NCBI GenBank assembly: GCA_041228345.1 | Contig: CP166131.1 | Coordinates: 434,001 to 498,000, forward strand | Source: Alphaproteobacteria bacterium LSUCC0396 | GTDB taxonomy: Bacteria; Pseudomonadota; Alphaproteobacteria; Puniceispirillales; Puniceispirillaceae | DNA: 64,000 nucleotides | Reading direction: 5' to 3' | Shown here: positions 1-7,655 of the stretch, in pieces | Numbering within the stretch: the first letter of the stretch is position 1 | How the letters are laid out: the number at the start of each line of letters is the position of its first letter | Program-made: the position numbers and the translations under genes | Notes under the pieces: generated by a model | Databases searched by the model: none | What the model saw: the letters and a program-made list of their open reading frames with translations, nothing else | Told to the model about the DNA's origin: nothing

Positions 1-256
1 GGGGGATGGCAATTAAGGTATCGCGTTCAACTTCCCAATAAATACCGCGGAAATTGGTAACCCCAGCCGTCAGCCATTCAATCGGGCCGTCCTGCACAAA
101 ATAGGCACTGCTATCACCCTGGAATATTAGCCCCGTCAAACCAGCCAGCAGGATTGTTACAATAGCTGACCCCGGTAATGCAAAGGCAACCGGATAGCCC
201 GAGCCAAGGGCATACATCATCAGCAAAAACAAAATTGTGAGGAAAACAAGTTCCAT
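1..256 (-). CDS. dctM: TRAP transporter large permease DctM, N-terminal part only
   Basis: This is the first 85 or so residues of the large membrane subunit of a TRAP transporter, read leftwards off the window edge. It starts with Met-Glu-Leu-Val-Phe and runs straight into a long hydrophobic helix (LTILFLLMMYALG), as DctM/SiaM proteins do. The ATG at 256 overlaps the stop codon of the upstream small permease by one base (TAATG), so the two membrane subunits are probably translationally coupled. Large TRAP permeases carry the sodium-driven transport path and are usually about 430 residues, so most of the gene lies outside this window. The call rests on context plus the N-terminal hydrophobic pattern. 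Confidence 0.8.
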   Translation of the reverse strand, partial: MELVFLTILFLLMMYALGSGYPVAFALPGSAIVTILLAGLTGLIFQGDSSAYFVQDGPIEWLTAGVTNFRGIYWEVERDTLIAIP

Positions 257-1272
257 TACCCAACAACCTCTTCGCTTGTCTCTTCATCAGACAGATTTTC
301 CTTGATGTCAGCCATTGAGGTGAACAGGTAAGCGGTAAATTGAAAAATCATACTGAGCGCAAAAACCACTAAAAACGCCGCCATAAGATATTTGACATAC
401 ATGCCAAAACCGCTCATTGAGGTTTCAAAATTCATCATCGGACTGTTGATAAGGCTGGATTTGCCCCACAAGCCGCGCACCAGAATCAACCAGCAAAGCG
501 GAATACCAAAAAACACTGTGCCAATGATGTTCAGCACAGATTTCGTGCGGCGGGTCAGCCCGGCATAAAGCACATCAACGCGAACATGGCCATCTTCTTT
601 TAAGGTATAGGCCGAGGCGAACAAAAACAGGGCGGCATACCAAAATCGCACTAAGTCACCCATAAAGGTCTGTTCGTAACCATAAATGAATCGCGCCAGT
701 ACAATCAAAAATTCGGCAACAACAACCAGCAAAGTCAGCCAGATTAAGGACACTGACTTTTCTTTCAACGCGATCAACCCGGCCACAATTATCAGCGGAA
801 TATGAACATAAAAGCCGCGATCACTTGGCAGGGCAATAGCGGCGCCACCGGCCTCGCCAAGAATAATTTTATGAAAGCCTTCAACCCGTAAAAAAGACAA
901 AAACGCATCAGCCACGCCGACCAATAGCACGCTCCAAAATGCCAAACGAACGATGTAGGCAGAGGTGCGATCCATCCAATCGGCATCAGCACGCAAATCA
1001 GCCGATTTTAATGTATGGTAAATTGCAAAGCCAACAGCACCCAAAACAATCGCCGTTTGCCCAAACCCAAGCGCCGTCAAGCCGCCACTGTAGCCTTGTT
1101 TCGGCTGGCTGACACCAAAGGCGTCGCCAAGTCCGAGTGTGTTGATGACCCCGGGCGCATCAATGCCAAAAATCAGAAAATTATTGATCACATAAATAAG
1201 CGCTAGCAACGCACTGGCCAGACCGGCCAACCGTAGCGCAGAAAATACCGTAATTTGAGATAAAGGCGCCAT
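256..1272 (-). CDS. dctQ: TRAP transporter small permease DctQ, long form
   Basis: This is the small membrane subunit that partners DctM in a tripartite sodium-coupled uptake system. The C-terminal half has the four-helix DctQ pattern with FWYAALFLFASAYTLKEDGHVRVDV, where the ladder GHVRVDV is the family hallmark. At 338 residues it is roughly twice the usual 160-200. The extra N-terminal 150 or so residues contain several additional hydrophobic segments, including one near residues 10-35 and others around 65-85 and 105-125. It lies between dctP (67 bases upstream, with a terminator-like hairpin between them) and dctM (one-base overlap). Substrate cannot be read from this subunit. The ATG at 1272 has only a weak ribosome site. 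Confidence 0.88.
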   Translation of the reverse strand: MAPLSQITVFSALRLAGLASALLALIYVINNFLIFGIDAPGVINTLGLGDAFGVSQPKQGYSGGLTALGFGQTAIVLGAVGFAIYHTLKSADLRADADWMDRTSAYIVRLAFWSVLLVGVADAFLSFLRVEGFHKIILGEAGGAAIALPSDRGFYVHIPLIIVAGLIALKEKSVSLIWLTLLVVVAEFLIVLARFIYGYEQTFMGDLVRFWYAALFLFASAYTLKEDGHVRVDVLYAGLTRRTKSVLNIIGTVFFGIPLCWLILVRGLWGKSSLINSPMMNFETSMSGFGMYVKYLMAAFLVVFALSMIFQFTAYLFTSMADIKENLSDEETSEEVVG

Positions 1273-1293
1273 AAGATTGCTTTAAAATAAATC

Positions 1294-1330
1294 AAAGAAA
1301 AAGGGGCCTGCCGATGTTCTGGCAGACCCC
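1294..1330 (-). terminator. Terminator-like attenuator between dctP and dctQ
   Basis: Read on the minus strand, GGGGtCTGCC, an 8-base loop and GGCAGgCCCC form a ten-position stem with one internal mismatch. It is followed directly by TTTTTCTTT. It sits in the 67-base gap just after the dctP stop. An intrinsic terminator here would give partial read-through, so that far more binding protein than membrane subunit is made. That is a common arrangement in binding-protein-dependent transporters. Its function is inferred. Confidence 0.7.
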
Positions 1331-1339
1331 CGATAAGTC

Positions 1340-2437
1340 CTAACGCAACGCAGCGTTACGCTTCATTGTGTAGGCAACGTCGTTCAACTGAACATAGTCA
1401 CCAACGGTTTTGCGTGCCGCCATGCATGAGTCATGAATTTTCTTGGCCAGTGGCGAATGCACCTCGACCTCGGCATAGACTTCGTCTGAGCCACGCTTAA
1501 AGGCAGCATAAACGTCATCGTTAAATTCACGAACCTCAACGCCTTGCTGCTGCACCAGACGTTCCAGCGCGGCACCATTTTTGGCGTTATATTCGGCCAT
1601 GATATTGTCATTTTCAGCCTGCGTTACCGCGGTAATTAGGGCCTGATCTGACTTGCTGAGGCTTCCCCAGAATGAGGCATTAAAGCCCATCGCTAGCTGC
1701 GATGCTGGCTCATGCATGCCTGGGAAATAGTAATATTTTGCCGCTTCATAGAACTTCATGGCTTCATCGTTCCATGGGCCCACCCATTCGGTGGCTTCAA
1801 TGGCACCAGATACAAGGTTTTCATAAATCTGGCCACCTGGCAATGATACCGGCGACGCGCCAAGTTTGGCCATAACGTCACCACCAAGGCCCGGAATACG
1901 CATTTTTAGGCCTTTGAGGTCTTCGGCTGAATTGATTTCCTTGTTAAACCAGCCGCCCCACTGAACGCCGGTGTTACCGCAAGGTAAACATTTAAGGCCA
2001 AATTCACCGGCCAGCTCGTCCCACAATTCTTGACCGCCCATCCAGTTGATCCATGAGTTCATTTCAACATAGCTGAGGCCGAATGGCACGGCGGTGAAAT
2101 ACGCCCAGCCAGGGTGCTTGCCTTTCCAATAATAATCGGCGGCGTGATAGGCTTGGGCATTTCCTGATGCCACTTCGTCAAACGAATCAAAGGCACCAAC
2201 ACGTTCACCAGCTGCATAGTATGTGACTTGAATTCTGCCATCACTAACATCAGACAGGCGTTGTGCCGCGCGCTGGGCACCGGTGCCAAGGCCCGGAAAA
2301 TCGCGTGGCCAGGTCGATACCATAGCGATTTCAATACGGTCAGCTGCAATCGCTGGCGCAGACAGTGTTGATGCGGCGACGGCGCCAACCCCTGCCAGAC
2401 TGCCTTTAGCAATAAAGTCTCTGCGTTTCATCATCAT
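1340..2437 (-). CDS. dctP: TRAP transporter periplasmic binding protein DctP, TakP-like
   Basis: This is the periplasmic solute receptor of the TRAP system. The N-terminus carries twin arginines (KRRDF) and a hydrophobic stretch ending SAPAIA-AD, suggesting Tat-type export with cleavage after about residue 31. The body has TRAP receptor features such as MRIPGLGGDVMAKLG and WVGPWNDEAMKFYEAAKYYY. The latter resembles the TakP/mannitol-chloroaromatic branch, whose characterised members bind 2-oxoacids. The length of 365 fits that branch. Three successive ATG codons open the gene, and GGAGG lies 4, 7 or 10 bases before them, so the second or third is a good real start. The exact ligand is not predictable. 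Confidence 0.88.
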   Translation of the reverse strand: MMMKRRDFIAKGSLAGVGAVAASTLSAPAIAADRIEIAMVSTWPRDFPGLGTGAQRAAQRLSDVSDGRIQVTYYAAGERVGAFDSFDEVASGNAQAYHAADYYWKGKHPGWAYFTAVPFGLSYVEMNSWINWMGGQELWDELAGEFGLKCLPCGNTGVQWGGWFNKEINSAEDLKGLKMRIPGLGGDVMAKLGASPVSLPGGQIYENLVSGAIEATEWVGPWNDEAMKFYEAAKYYYFPGMHEPASQLAMGFNASFWGSLSKSDQALITAVTQAENDNIMAEYNAKNGAALERLVQQQGVEVREFNDDVYAAFKRGSDEVYAEVEVHSPLAKKIHDSCMAARKTVGDYVQLNDVAYTMKRNAALR

Positions 2438-2671
2438 ATTTCCTCCAAATGCGATACGTTCCAGTGTTTATCACTGTGTAGATCTTTAAAGTAAAGCTAG
2501 CATAGTTTTGGCAGATAGCAATTTAAACTGTGGTGGGGTCTCGGAAAATTCGACATAGGCAGCTGACTTGGTTTGCCTTTGCGCCATCAAAAAACTGCGT
2601 CGCTTGTCATCACCCTCATGGATGGGCGCGTTAAGCGACCGAAAATATCGGGCAAATTTACCGTTATAAAG

Positions 2672-3025
2672 CTACCAAGCGCGTGGATCGAAAATGGATA
2701 AAAAATGTGATCCCCAATCCATCATAGAGCCAAGCCGGAAAACATTTTCTTGGAATGCCTCATTCTTTACCTGAAGCAACGGCGCCAATAAGTTGGTAAG
2801 CAGACTGCGCTGGCCAATCACAATAACACAATCCAATAACATACCCGGGTAAAGATAGAAGCGCTCACGATCAGAGGTAAATTCATTAGCAAGCGTTTCG
2901 ATCCGTACAGGGTAAAAAATGGGGAGGCTCAGGATGATGTTGAATGGAACTGTTGTGCCTGAAGAACCAATCAAATTTGAGTGTGTGTCTGCACTGAATA
3001 AACCAGAGTTGTGGTAACCGTTCAC
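2672..3025 (-). pseudogene. C-terminal remnant of an HlyD-family type I secretion adaptor
   Basis: This is an open frame of 117 codons whose middle resembles the last part of HlyD/PrtE membrane-fusion proteins. The stretch LYPGMLLDCVIVIGQRSLL, followed by TNLLAPLLQVKNEA, matches the family pattern of PGM, VEV, I, TGER, LLKPL and A-E near the C-terminus. Full HlyD proteins are about 400-450 residues and need an N-terminal membrane anchor and a long coiled coil, none of which is present here. No ABC exporter or TolC lies beside it. The last 25 residues (FRLGSMMDWGSHFL and on) are not typical. I read it as a decayed fragment. The identification is by eye and moderate. Confidence 0.45.
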
Positions 3026-3289
3026 AAATGTACATTACACACTTTTTAACACACCTAATTTGTGAGCCTATAAAACACTGAAATTAAATAGAAAAATTTG
3101 AAGCAGTTTTATCATAATCCGCGTCTCGAGGGTTCGGTTCCATTATTTATCATAGTTACATAACCCAATAATATTGGTAGGAGCTTGAGTAAATCCTGCC
3201 CCCGCAATCCGGCACTAACCAAGTGATCAAACTCTTCTGAATGCAATACATATACGATATAATAACACCCCATAAGCGGGGTAAAATAC

Positions 3290-3649
3290 ATGCTGACAAA
3301 AGACAATGTGAACATCGGTATCGAGTGGCGGTTCGGACCGGACTGGCCGGGTCAGCGATGCGGTGCGAAGACCCGCCGGGGCACCGCGTGTCAGCGTCCT
3401 GCAAATAAGAAGAATGGCCGCTGCCGCCTCCATGGTGGGGCCAGCACTGGTGCAAAGACCGAAGACGGTCGAGCGCGGATCTCGGCGGCGAACCTTCGTC
3501 ATGGGAAGTTCATCAAGGACAAGCTTGAGAAGCGTCGCGAGAACGCTGCCAAGGGACGGCAGATCCGCAAGGAGCTTCGCCAGGTGGAGCGTGAGTTGAT
3601 CGCCGGTGGCCTGCTCGACAAGCACTGGCGGGATAGCTTCCCGTCATAG
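3290..3649 (+). CDS. HGGxSTG-motif protein of mobile-element type
   Basis: This is a small basic protein of 119 residues with the signature CGAKTRRGTACQRPA, RCRLHGGASTGAKTEDGRARI and then LRHGKF. This pattern is shared by many short alphaproteobacterial and phage or plasmid proteins (HGGxSTG family) of unknown function. The cysteine and histidine pairs (CGAKT, C-Q-R, C-R-L-H) could bind a metal. The C-terminal half is a charged helix (KLEKRRENAAKGRQIRKELRQ). It is convergent with the winged-helix gene on the other strand, and their stop codons overlap by six bases. The stretch is more GC-rich than its flanks, consistent with acquisition. The Met at 3290 has no strong ribosome site. Confidence 0.7.
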   Translation: MLTKDNVNIGIEWRFGPDWPGQRCGAKTRRGTACQRPANKKNGRCRLHGGASTGAKTEDGRARISAANLRHGKFIKDKLEKRRENAAKGRQIRKELRQVERELIAGGLLDKHWRDSFPS

Positions 3650-3877
3650 ACGCTTGAACTCGATGTAGGTGCATCGGCCTTGTTTGGCATCCAGAACGAT
3701 ACCGGGGCACTCACGCCTGATTTTGGCTATTACGCGTGACCGAGTGTCCTTATCGGTGATGCCAGCACACTCCCAATGCTTTATCGTGAGCTTAATCCTG
3801 GGGCTATCTTCGATGTCAACAAACGCTCTTGCAATAAGTATCAGTCGCGACGTGGCATCGGGAATATGGCTGCGCAT
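3644..3877 (-). CDS. Winged-helix-type protein of plasmid/phage family, start apparently lost
   Basis: The 77 residues from the ATG at 3877 (RLILIARAFVDIED, IKLTIKHWECAGITDKDTRS, VIAKIRRECPGIVL) follow the pattern of a small DNA-binding family common on alphaproteobacterial plasmids. In that family an N-terminal block like FIKGPIPLSWL precedes ALHVALALW, and the protein ends with a winged helix. The N-terminal block is present here too, upstream of the ATG in the same frame (QLFLKGPITFLWM at about 3877-3920). The frame stays open back to a TAA near 3956 but contains no ATG, GTG or TTG. So either an unusual start is used or the gene has lost its start. Function in the family is unproven. Confidence 0.5.
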   Translation of the reverse strand: MRSHIPDATSRLILIARAFVDIEDSPRIKLTIKHWECAGITDKDTRSRVIAKIRRECPGIVLDAKQGRCTYIEFKRL

Positions 3878-3959
3878 CCATAAGAAGGTGATTGGCCCTT
3901 TCAGGAATAGCTGGTCCTGCGCTTTCTGTCGGGCAACTTGTCTCCGCTGCGAGGCTTAA

Positions 3960-4613
3960 CTGAGGCGCCCTTTGATTTCCTTCGCCCTCAGGCACCCTCG
4001 CCTCCCGCTAGCTGAACACTCGCGGAACCAGCATAACTCCATTCGCACAATCGGCGAAACCGTACCTGTCTAATTATTCTTATTAATAAATATATGTATA
4101 TATATACCTATGGGTATGTCAGAAGGGACGTGTGGTCCCAGATGGCAGCGGTGGCAGAATTAAACCTGTACGTGAGGTATGAAATTCTATCTCATTCCCT
4201 ACGCCAACCAATCAAGTAAACCGGCCCTCTGAGACGCAAGCCCCGGCCAATCTAGACCCCACCCCTATAACCAAGGCCAAATCTAACAGAAAAACGTCCT
4301 CAGTAACCCTGACGCTTGATCGGCGGCTGCTGGGCAGTGGTCCGTGAAACTCGGGCCTTGGGCGTCGAAACGTGGCCCTCGAACCACGGAACTTGGTTCA
4401 GGTAAGGTTGCAGGTAAGGTTTTGATAGTTGACCATATGTGATGATCTGTTAAGCCATTGATATTGATGGATTCAGTCACGGATTGGCGCTGTGGATAGG
4501 CATCGAACCTCCGCACGCCGCTCCAACTACACTTTATCAATGGCCCTGAGGCCTGTTTAAAAGGCTGTTTCTGAAAGATAAACGTTCTAGGATTAGCACT
4601 TATTATGCGCCGG
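3960..4613. other. 650-base stretch without a convincing gene
   Basis: No open frame here looks like protein. The only one of size (4283-4540, minus strand) has no recognisable pattern and an odd composition. The stretch includes a very AT-rich segment at about 4075-4120 made of TATA-type alternation, then a region with short direct repeats such as CAGGTAAGGTT (around 4398-4420). It may be decayed mobile DNA between the accessory patch and the ammonium transporter region. Confidence 0.5.
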
Positions 4614-4799
4614 TTATTCTTCGTCGGGAATCATGGCTGTGACAAGGTTACGAATAGCCATGCCGATCAAGATGGCACCGAAACCATAAACCGCCCTTTC
4701 CGCAATCGAAAACTGATCAGCAACCAACAATGTAAGGCAAATGACCACAGCCGCGGCATAGTTTAAAAATAGGAAAGCGGCTTTAAATTTCAGTTTCAT
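4614..4799 (-). CDS. Small two-helix membrane protein, unknown function
   Basis: This is a 61-residue protein with two hydrophobic segments (about AAFLFLNYAAAVVICLTLLV and YGFGAILIGMAIRNLV) and a short acidic tail (MIPDEE). The GTG at 4805 falls inside the ribosome site. The ATG at 4799 has GAGG five bases before it, so I start there. I do not recognise the family. The promoter would lie in the 280-base gap shared with the divergent ammonium transporter. Confidence 0.6.
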   Translation of the reverse strand: MKLKFKAAFLFLNYAAAVVICLTLLVADQFSIAERAVYGFGAILIGMAIRNLVTAMIPDEE

Positions 4800-4992
4800 C
4801 TGCACCTCGTTTCACCAACCGCAAACAGTAACCATACGACAGCCCATGTCAATAACTGGCTGGTGCATAATCCTGCCTTGCCTTTAGACGCGGCAATTTA
4901 TCTTTTCGCGCGTGCGATATGATTATTAATTAGGCAATGATGTCAAAATTTGCCTTAAATTTCAACAAATTTTAAATGATTGATTAAATTTG

Positions 4993-5007
4993 TGGCATTT
5001 TCGTTGA
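4993..5007 (+). promoter_or_regulatory. Possible sigma-54 promoter of amt
   Basis: TGGCAT, five bases, then TTGA gives the GG and G positions twelve bases apart, as in -24/-12 promoters (TGGCAC-N5-TTGC). The invariant C of the -12 element is A here, so the match is imperfect. The location, about 80 bases before the ammonium transporter start, would suit nitrogen control through NtrC. This is a weak candidate. Confidence 0.3.
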
Positions 5008-5087
5008 TTTGAAAGGTCCGATGACGAGACTGCGGCATCGGTCATGCGCCAGTCTTTGCGCATGAAGCTTTTGACGGAGTTTGCAGG

Positions 5088-6392
5088 ATGACATTTTTTG
5101 TTTCGGCCCCCAAACAGCTGGGCCTTGCCCTGCTTGCGGCGTGCCTTTTTACTGCCCCTGCCTTTGCGGCGGATAGCACCATTAATAGTGGTGATACAGC
5201 ATGGATTTTGACAGCTACAGCATTGGTTCTTTTGATGACCTTACCCGGCCTTGCGCTATTTTACGCTGGCCTTGTGCAGTCCAAGAACATTGTTTCGGTG
5301 CTGATGCATCATTTCGCCATCGCGGCGTTGATATCGGTTTTGTGGGTAATTGCAGGCTATTCTTTGGCCTTTTCCGGTGATGGAGCGTGGTTTGGCGATC
5401 TTGCAAACAGCTTTATGAGCGCACTTAGTGTTGACTCAGCAAGCGGCACAATTCCGGAGTCAGTTTTTGCCGCATTCCAGATGACCTTTGCGATCATTAC
5501 GCCAGCACTGGTTATCGGTGCCTATGTCGAGCGGATGAAGTTTTCGGCAATCTTGCTATTTTCGGCGGTTTGGCTTTTGGTTGTCTATGCGCCAGTTACC
5601 CATTGGGTGTGGGGCGGCGGCATCATGGCTAGCTGGGGCGTTCTTGATTTTGCTGGCGGTATTGTTGTCCATGCAACGGCTGGTACCGCGGCGTTGGTTT
5701 GTGCGCTGGTCGTTGGCAAACGGCGCGGCTTTCCAAGCGCAATTCAGCCGCCGCATAGCCCCGTGCTGACGATGATTGGTGCCAGCATGCTGTGGATCGG
5801 CTGGTTTGGCTTTAACGGTGGTTCGGCGCTTGGCGCTGGTAACAGCGCTGGCATGGCGTTACTTGTTACCCACATCGCTGCGGCAACTGCCTCGCTGGTA
5901 TGGATGGTTATCGAATGGGCACGGTTTGGACGGCCATCGCTTGTGGGTATTGTAACTGGTATGGTTGCAGGCCTCGCAACAGTCACACCTGCATCGGGCT
6001 TTATTGGGGTTCCGGGCGGCCTGATCCTTGGTCTTGCGGGCGGTGTTGCCTGTTATGTCGGTGTTGACCTAATCCGGGTTAAATTAAAGATTGATGACTC
6101 GCTGGACGTCTTTGCTGTCCACGGGGTTGGCGGAATTCTTGGCAGCTTGCTTGTTGCCTATCTCGCCCTGCCAGCCTTTGGCGGCCTTGGCCTTGGTGAC
6201 GGCGTAACCGTTGGCGGCCAGTTTATGGTCCAGCTATCCTCGGTCGCCATTACCGTTCTTTGGACGGGTGTTGCCAGCTATGTGATCCTTAAAGTTATCG
6301 GCATGCTTGTTGGGTTGCGGGTTGACCAGCAGGATGAAATCGAGGGTCTTGACCTTAGCCAGCATGGTGAGCGTGGCTATCACAACGGCTAA
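5088..6392 (+). CDS. amtB: Ammonium transporter AmtB
   Basis: This is an inner-membrane channel for ammonium uptake. It has a cleavable signal peptide (AACLFTAPAFA, cut near residue 27) followed by eleven hydrophobic helices, a full-length 434 residues. The conserved twin histidines of the conduction pore are visible at H195 (VVHATAGTAALV) and H345 (FAVHGVGGILGS). The external gate region AFQMTFAIITPALVIGAYVERMKF is also typical. GGAG lies 11 bases before the ATG. Most proteobacterial amtB genes follow glnK, which encodes the PII protein that plugs the channel. No glnK is found beside this one, so PII control would have to come from elsewhere in the genome. Confidence 0.95.
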   Translation: MTFFVSAPKQLGLALLAACLFTAPAFAADSTINSGDTAWILTATALVLLMTLPGLALFYAGLVQSKNIVSVLMHHFAIAALISVLWVIAGYSLAFSGDGAWFGDLANSFMSALSVDSASGTIPESVFAAFQMTFAIITPALVIGAYVERMKFSAILLFSAVWLLVVYAPVTHWVWGGGIMASWGVLDFAGGIVVHATAGTAALVCALVVGKRRGFPSAIQPPHSPVLTMIGASMLWIGWFGFNGGSALGAGNSAGMALLVTHIAAATASLVWMVIEWARFGRPSLVGIVTGMVAGLATVTPASGFIGVPGGLILGLAGGVACYVGVDLIRVKLKIDDSLDVFAVHGVGGILGSLLVAYLALPAFGGLGLGDGVTVGGQFMVQLSSVAITVLWTGVASYVILKVIGMLVGLRVDQQDEIEGLDLSQHGERGYHNG

Positions 6393-6418
6393 ACGCCTTT
6401 TTACATCCGGGTATGAAG

Positions 6419-6454
6419 ACAGCGGCTTTTTTGATCAAAGTTCGCTGTTTTTTT
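6419..6454 (+). terminator. Intrinsic terminator after amtB
   Basis: ACAGCG pairs with CGCTGT across an 18-base interior that itself contains CTTT/AAAG pairs. Seven T residues follow directly. It lies 27 bases after the amtB stop and faces the end of queG, which comes from the other strand. Confidence 0.7.
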
Positions 6455-6501
6455 GCCAGAAACTCAATGCTTGATAATCGGATAATGCGCCGGGGTTTGG
6501 C

Positions 6502-7602
6502 TTAACCCAATTGGCCGTCCTGCCATTCGGTGCGAACCGCCTCATCGGCCTCATACGGCGCATAACGGTGGTGCAGTGACGCCCAGACATCATCATCAAC
6601 AAGCTGGCGTAACGCCCATACCGCCATCGCCCGAAGCAGGCTAGCAGGATGCTGCAAAAACGTCTCAACCGGCGGAACCAAGGCCTTGTCGCCGCTATTG
6701 CCAGCAGCGATCAAGACGTTCCGAAGAAACCGCTCATGGCCAGCGCGGCGCACCGGTGTACCGGCGAAATGGCGGCGAAAACCGGCATCATCAAGCTGAA
6801 GCAGATCCGCCAGAGGCGGCAGCTCACCGCCAGCTTTTACCATCAGCTTTTGCTCACTGGCAAGGCTGGCAAATTTGTTCCATGGGCAGATGGCCAGACA
6901 ATCATCACAGCCAAAAATCCGATTGCCGATCGCCGCGCGAAATTCCCGATCAATGACGCCCTTATGTTCGATTGTCAGATAAGAGATACACCGCCTCGCA
7001 TCCAGCCGGTACGGCGCGGGAAACGCATTCGTTGGACAAATATCAAGACATTGACGGCAACCACCGCAATGATCGGTCTCCGGCTCATCATAACGCATTA
7101 CGGCATCGGTAAGGATCACCCCTAAAAACAGCCATGAGCCAGCCTTGCGTGACACTAGATTTGTGTGTTTTCCCTGCCAGCCTAGCCCTGCGATTTGCGC
7201 CAATGGCTTTTCCATCAGCGGCGCGGTATCAACAAACACCTTGACCGCAGAACCGGTTTTTGCAGCAAACTGACCGGCAAGCTGTTTCAATTTGCCCTTT
7301 ACCACATCGTGATAATCCCGCCCGCGTGCGTAGACCGATATGTTGCCGGCCGATACCGCTGCTAAATTATCCATCGGATTATGGTCAGGCCCGTAATTCA
7401 TCCCAAGCACAATGGCGCTTTTTGCCTCTGGCCACATGGCCTGCGGTTGTCGGCGTTTTGCTGCCGTCTCGCGAAGCCAGCCCATATCGCCCTCAAAACC
7501 ATCATCAAGAAACGCCGCCAACCCATCACGATTGCGCTGGCCAATTTCCGCTGGACCAACTCCAAACAGCAAAAACCCCTCATCAGCCGCAGCCACTTCC
7601 AA
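6502..7602 (-). CDS. queG: Epoxyqueuosine reductase QueG
   Basis: This is the cobalamin and iron-sulfur enzyme that reduces epoxyqueuosine to queuosine in tRNA, the last step of the pathway. Two ferredoxin-type clusters are visible, CGGCRQCLDICPTNAF and CDDCLAICPWNKF. The N-terminal block GFLLFGVGPAEIG is also typical. The C-terminus has a HEAT-like helical region (SLLRAMAVWALRQLV). The 366-residue length is normal. The first usable start is TTG at 7602. The frame is open further upstream (RGWLEVAAADEG) into the end of tgt but without ATG or GTG, so the true start may be this TTG or a rarer codon. It is the third gene of a queA-tgt-queG operon. Confidence 0.93.
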   Translation of the reverse strand: MEVAAADEGFLLFGVGPAEIGQRNRDGLAAFLDDGFEGDMGWLRETAAKRRQPQAMWPEAKSAIVLGMNYGPDHNPMDNLAAVSAGNISVYARGRDYHDVVKGKLKQLAGQFAAKTGSAVKVFVDTAPLMEKPLAQIAGLGWQGKHTNLVSRKAGSWLFLGVILTDAVMRYDEPETDHCGGCRQCLDICPTNAFPAPYRLDARRCISYLTIEHKGVIDREFRAAIGNRIFGCDDCLAICPWNKFASLASEQKLMVKAGGELPPLADLLQLDDAGFRRHFAGTPVRRAGHERFLRNVLIAAGNSGDKALVPPVETFLQHPASLLRAMAVWALRQLVDDDVWASLHHRYAPYEADEAVRTEWQDGQLG

Positions 7603-7655
7603 CCAGCCGCGCGGGTTTTTTCTTGCGTTTAAAATGGGATTTTTGGGCGGGTTGC

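Noticed and set aside
3112-3625. Overlapping minus-strand frames opposite and upstream of the HGGxSTG gene
   Set aside because: They are antisense to a better-supported gene or lack any family pattern. A weak likeness to a nuclease start (YYIVYVLHS) was too short to support.
4480-4530. tRNA-like T-loop string (GGTTCGATGCC) on the minus strand
   Set aside because: The flanking bases do not form a T stem and no other tRNA arms are present, so it is not a tRNA or an obvious attachment site.
4283-4540. 85-codon open frame on the minus strand
   Set aside because: Composition is not protein-like, no ribosome site, no family pattern, and it lies in a stretch that looks like decayed DNA.
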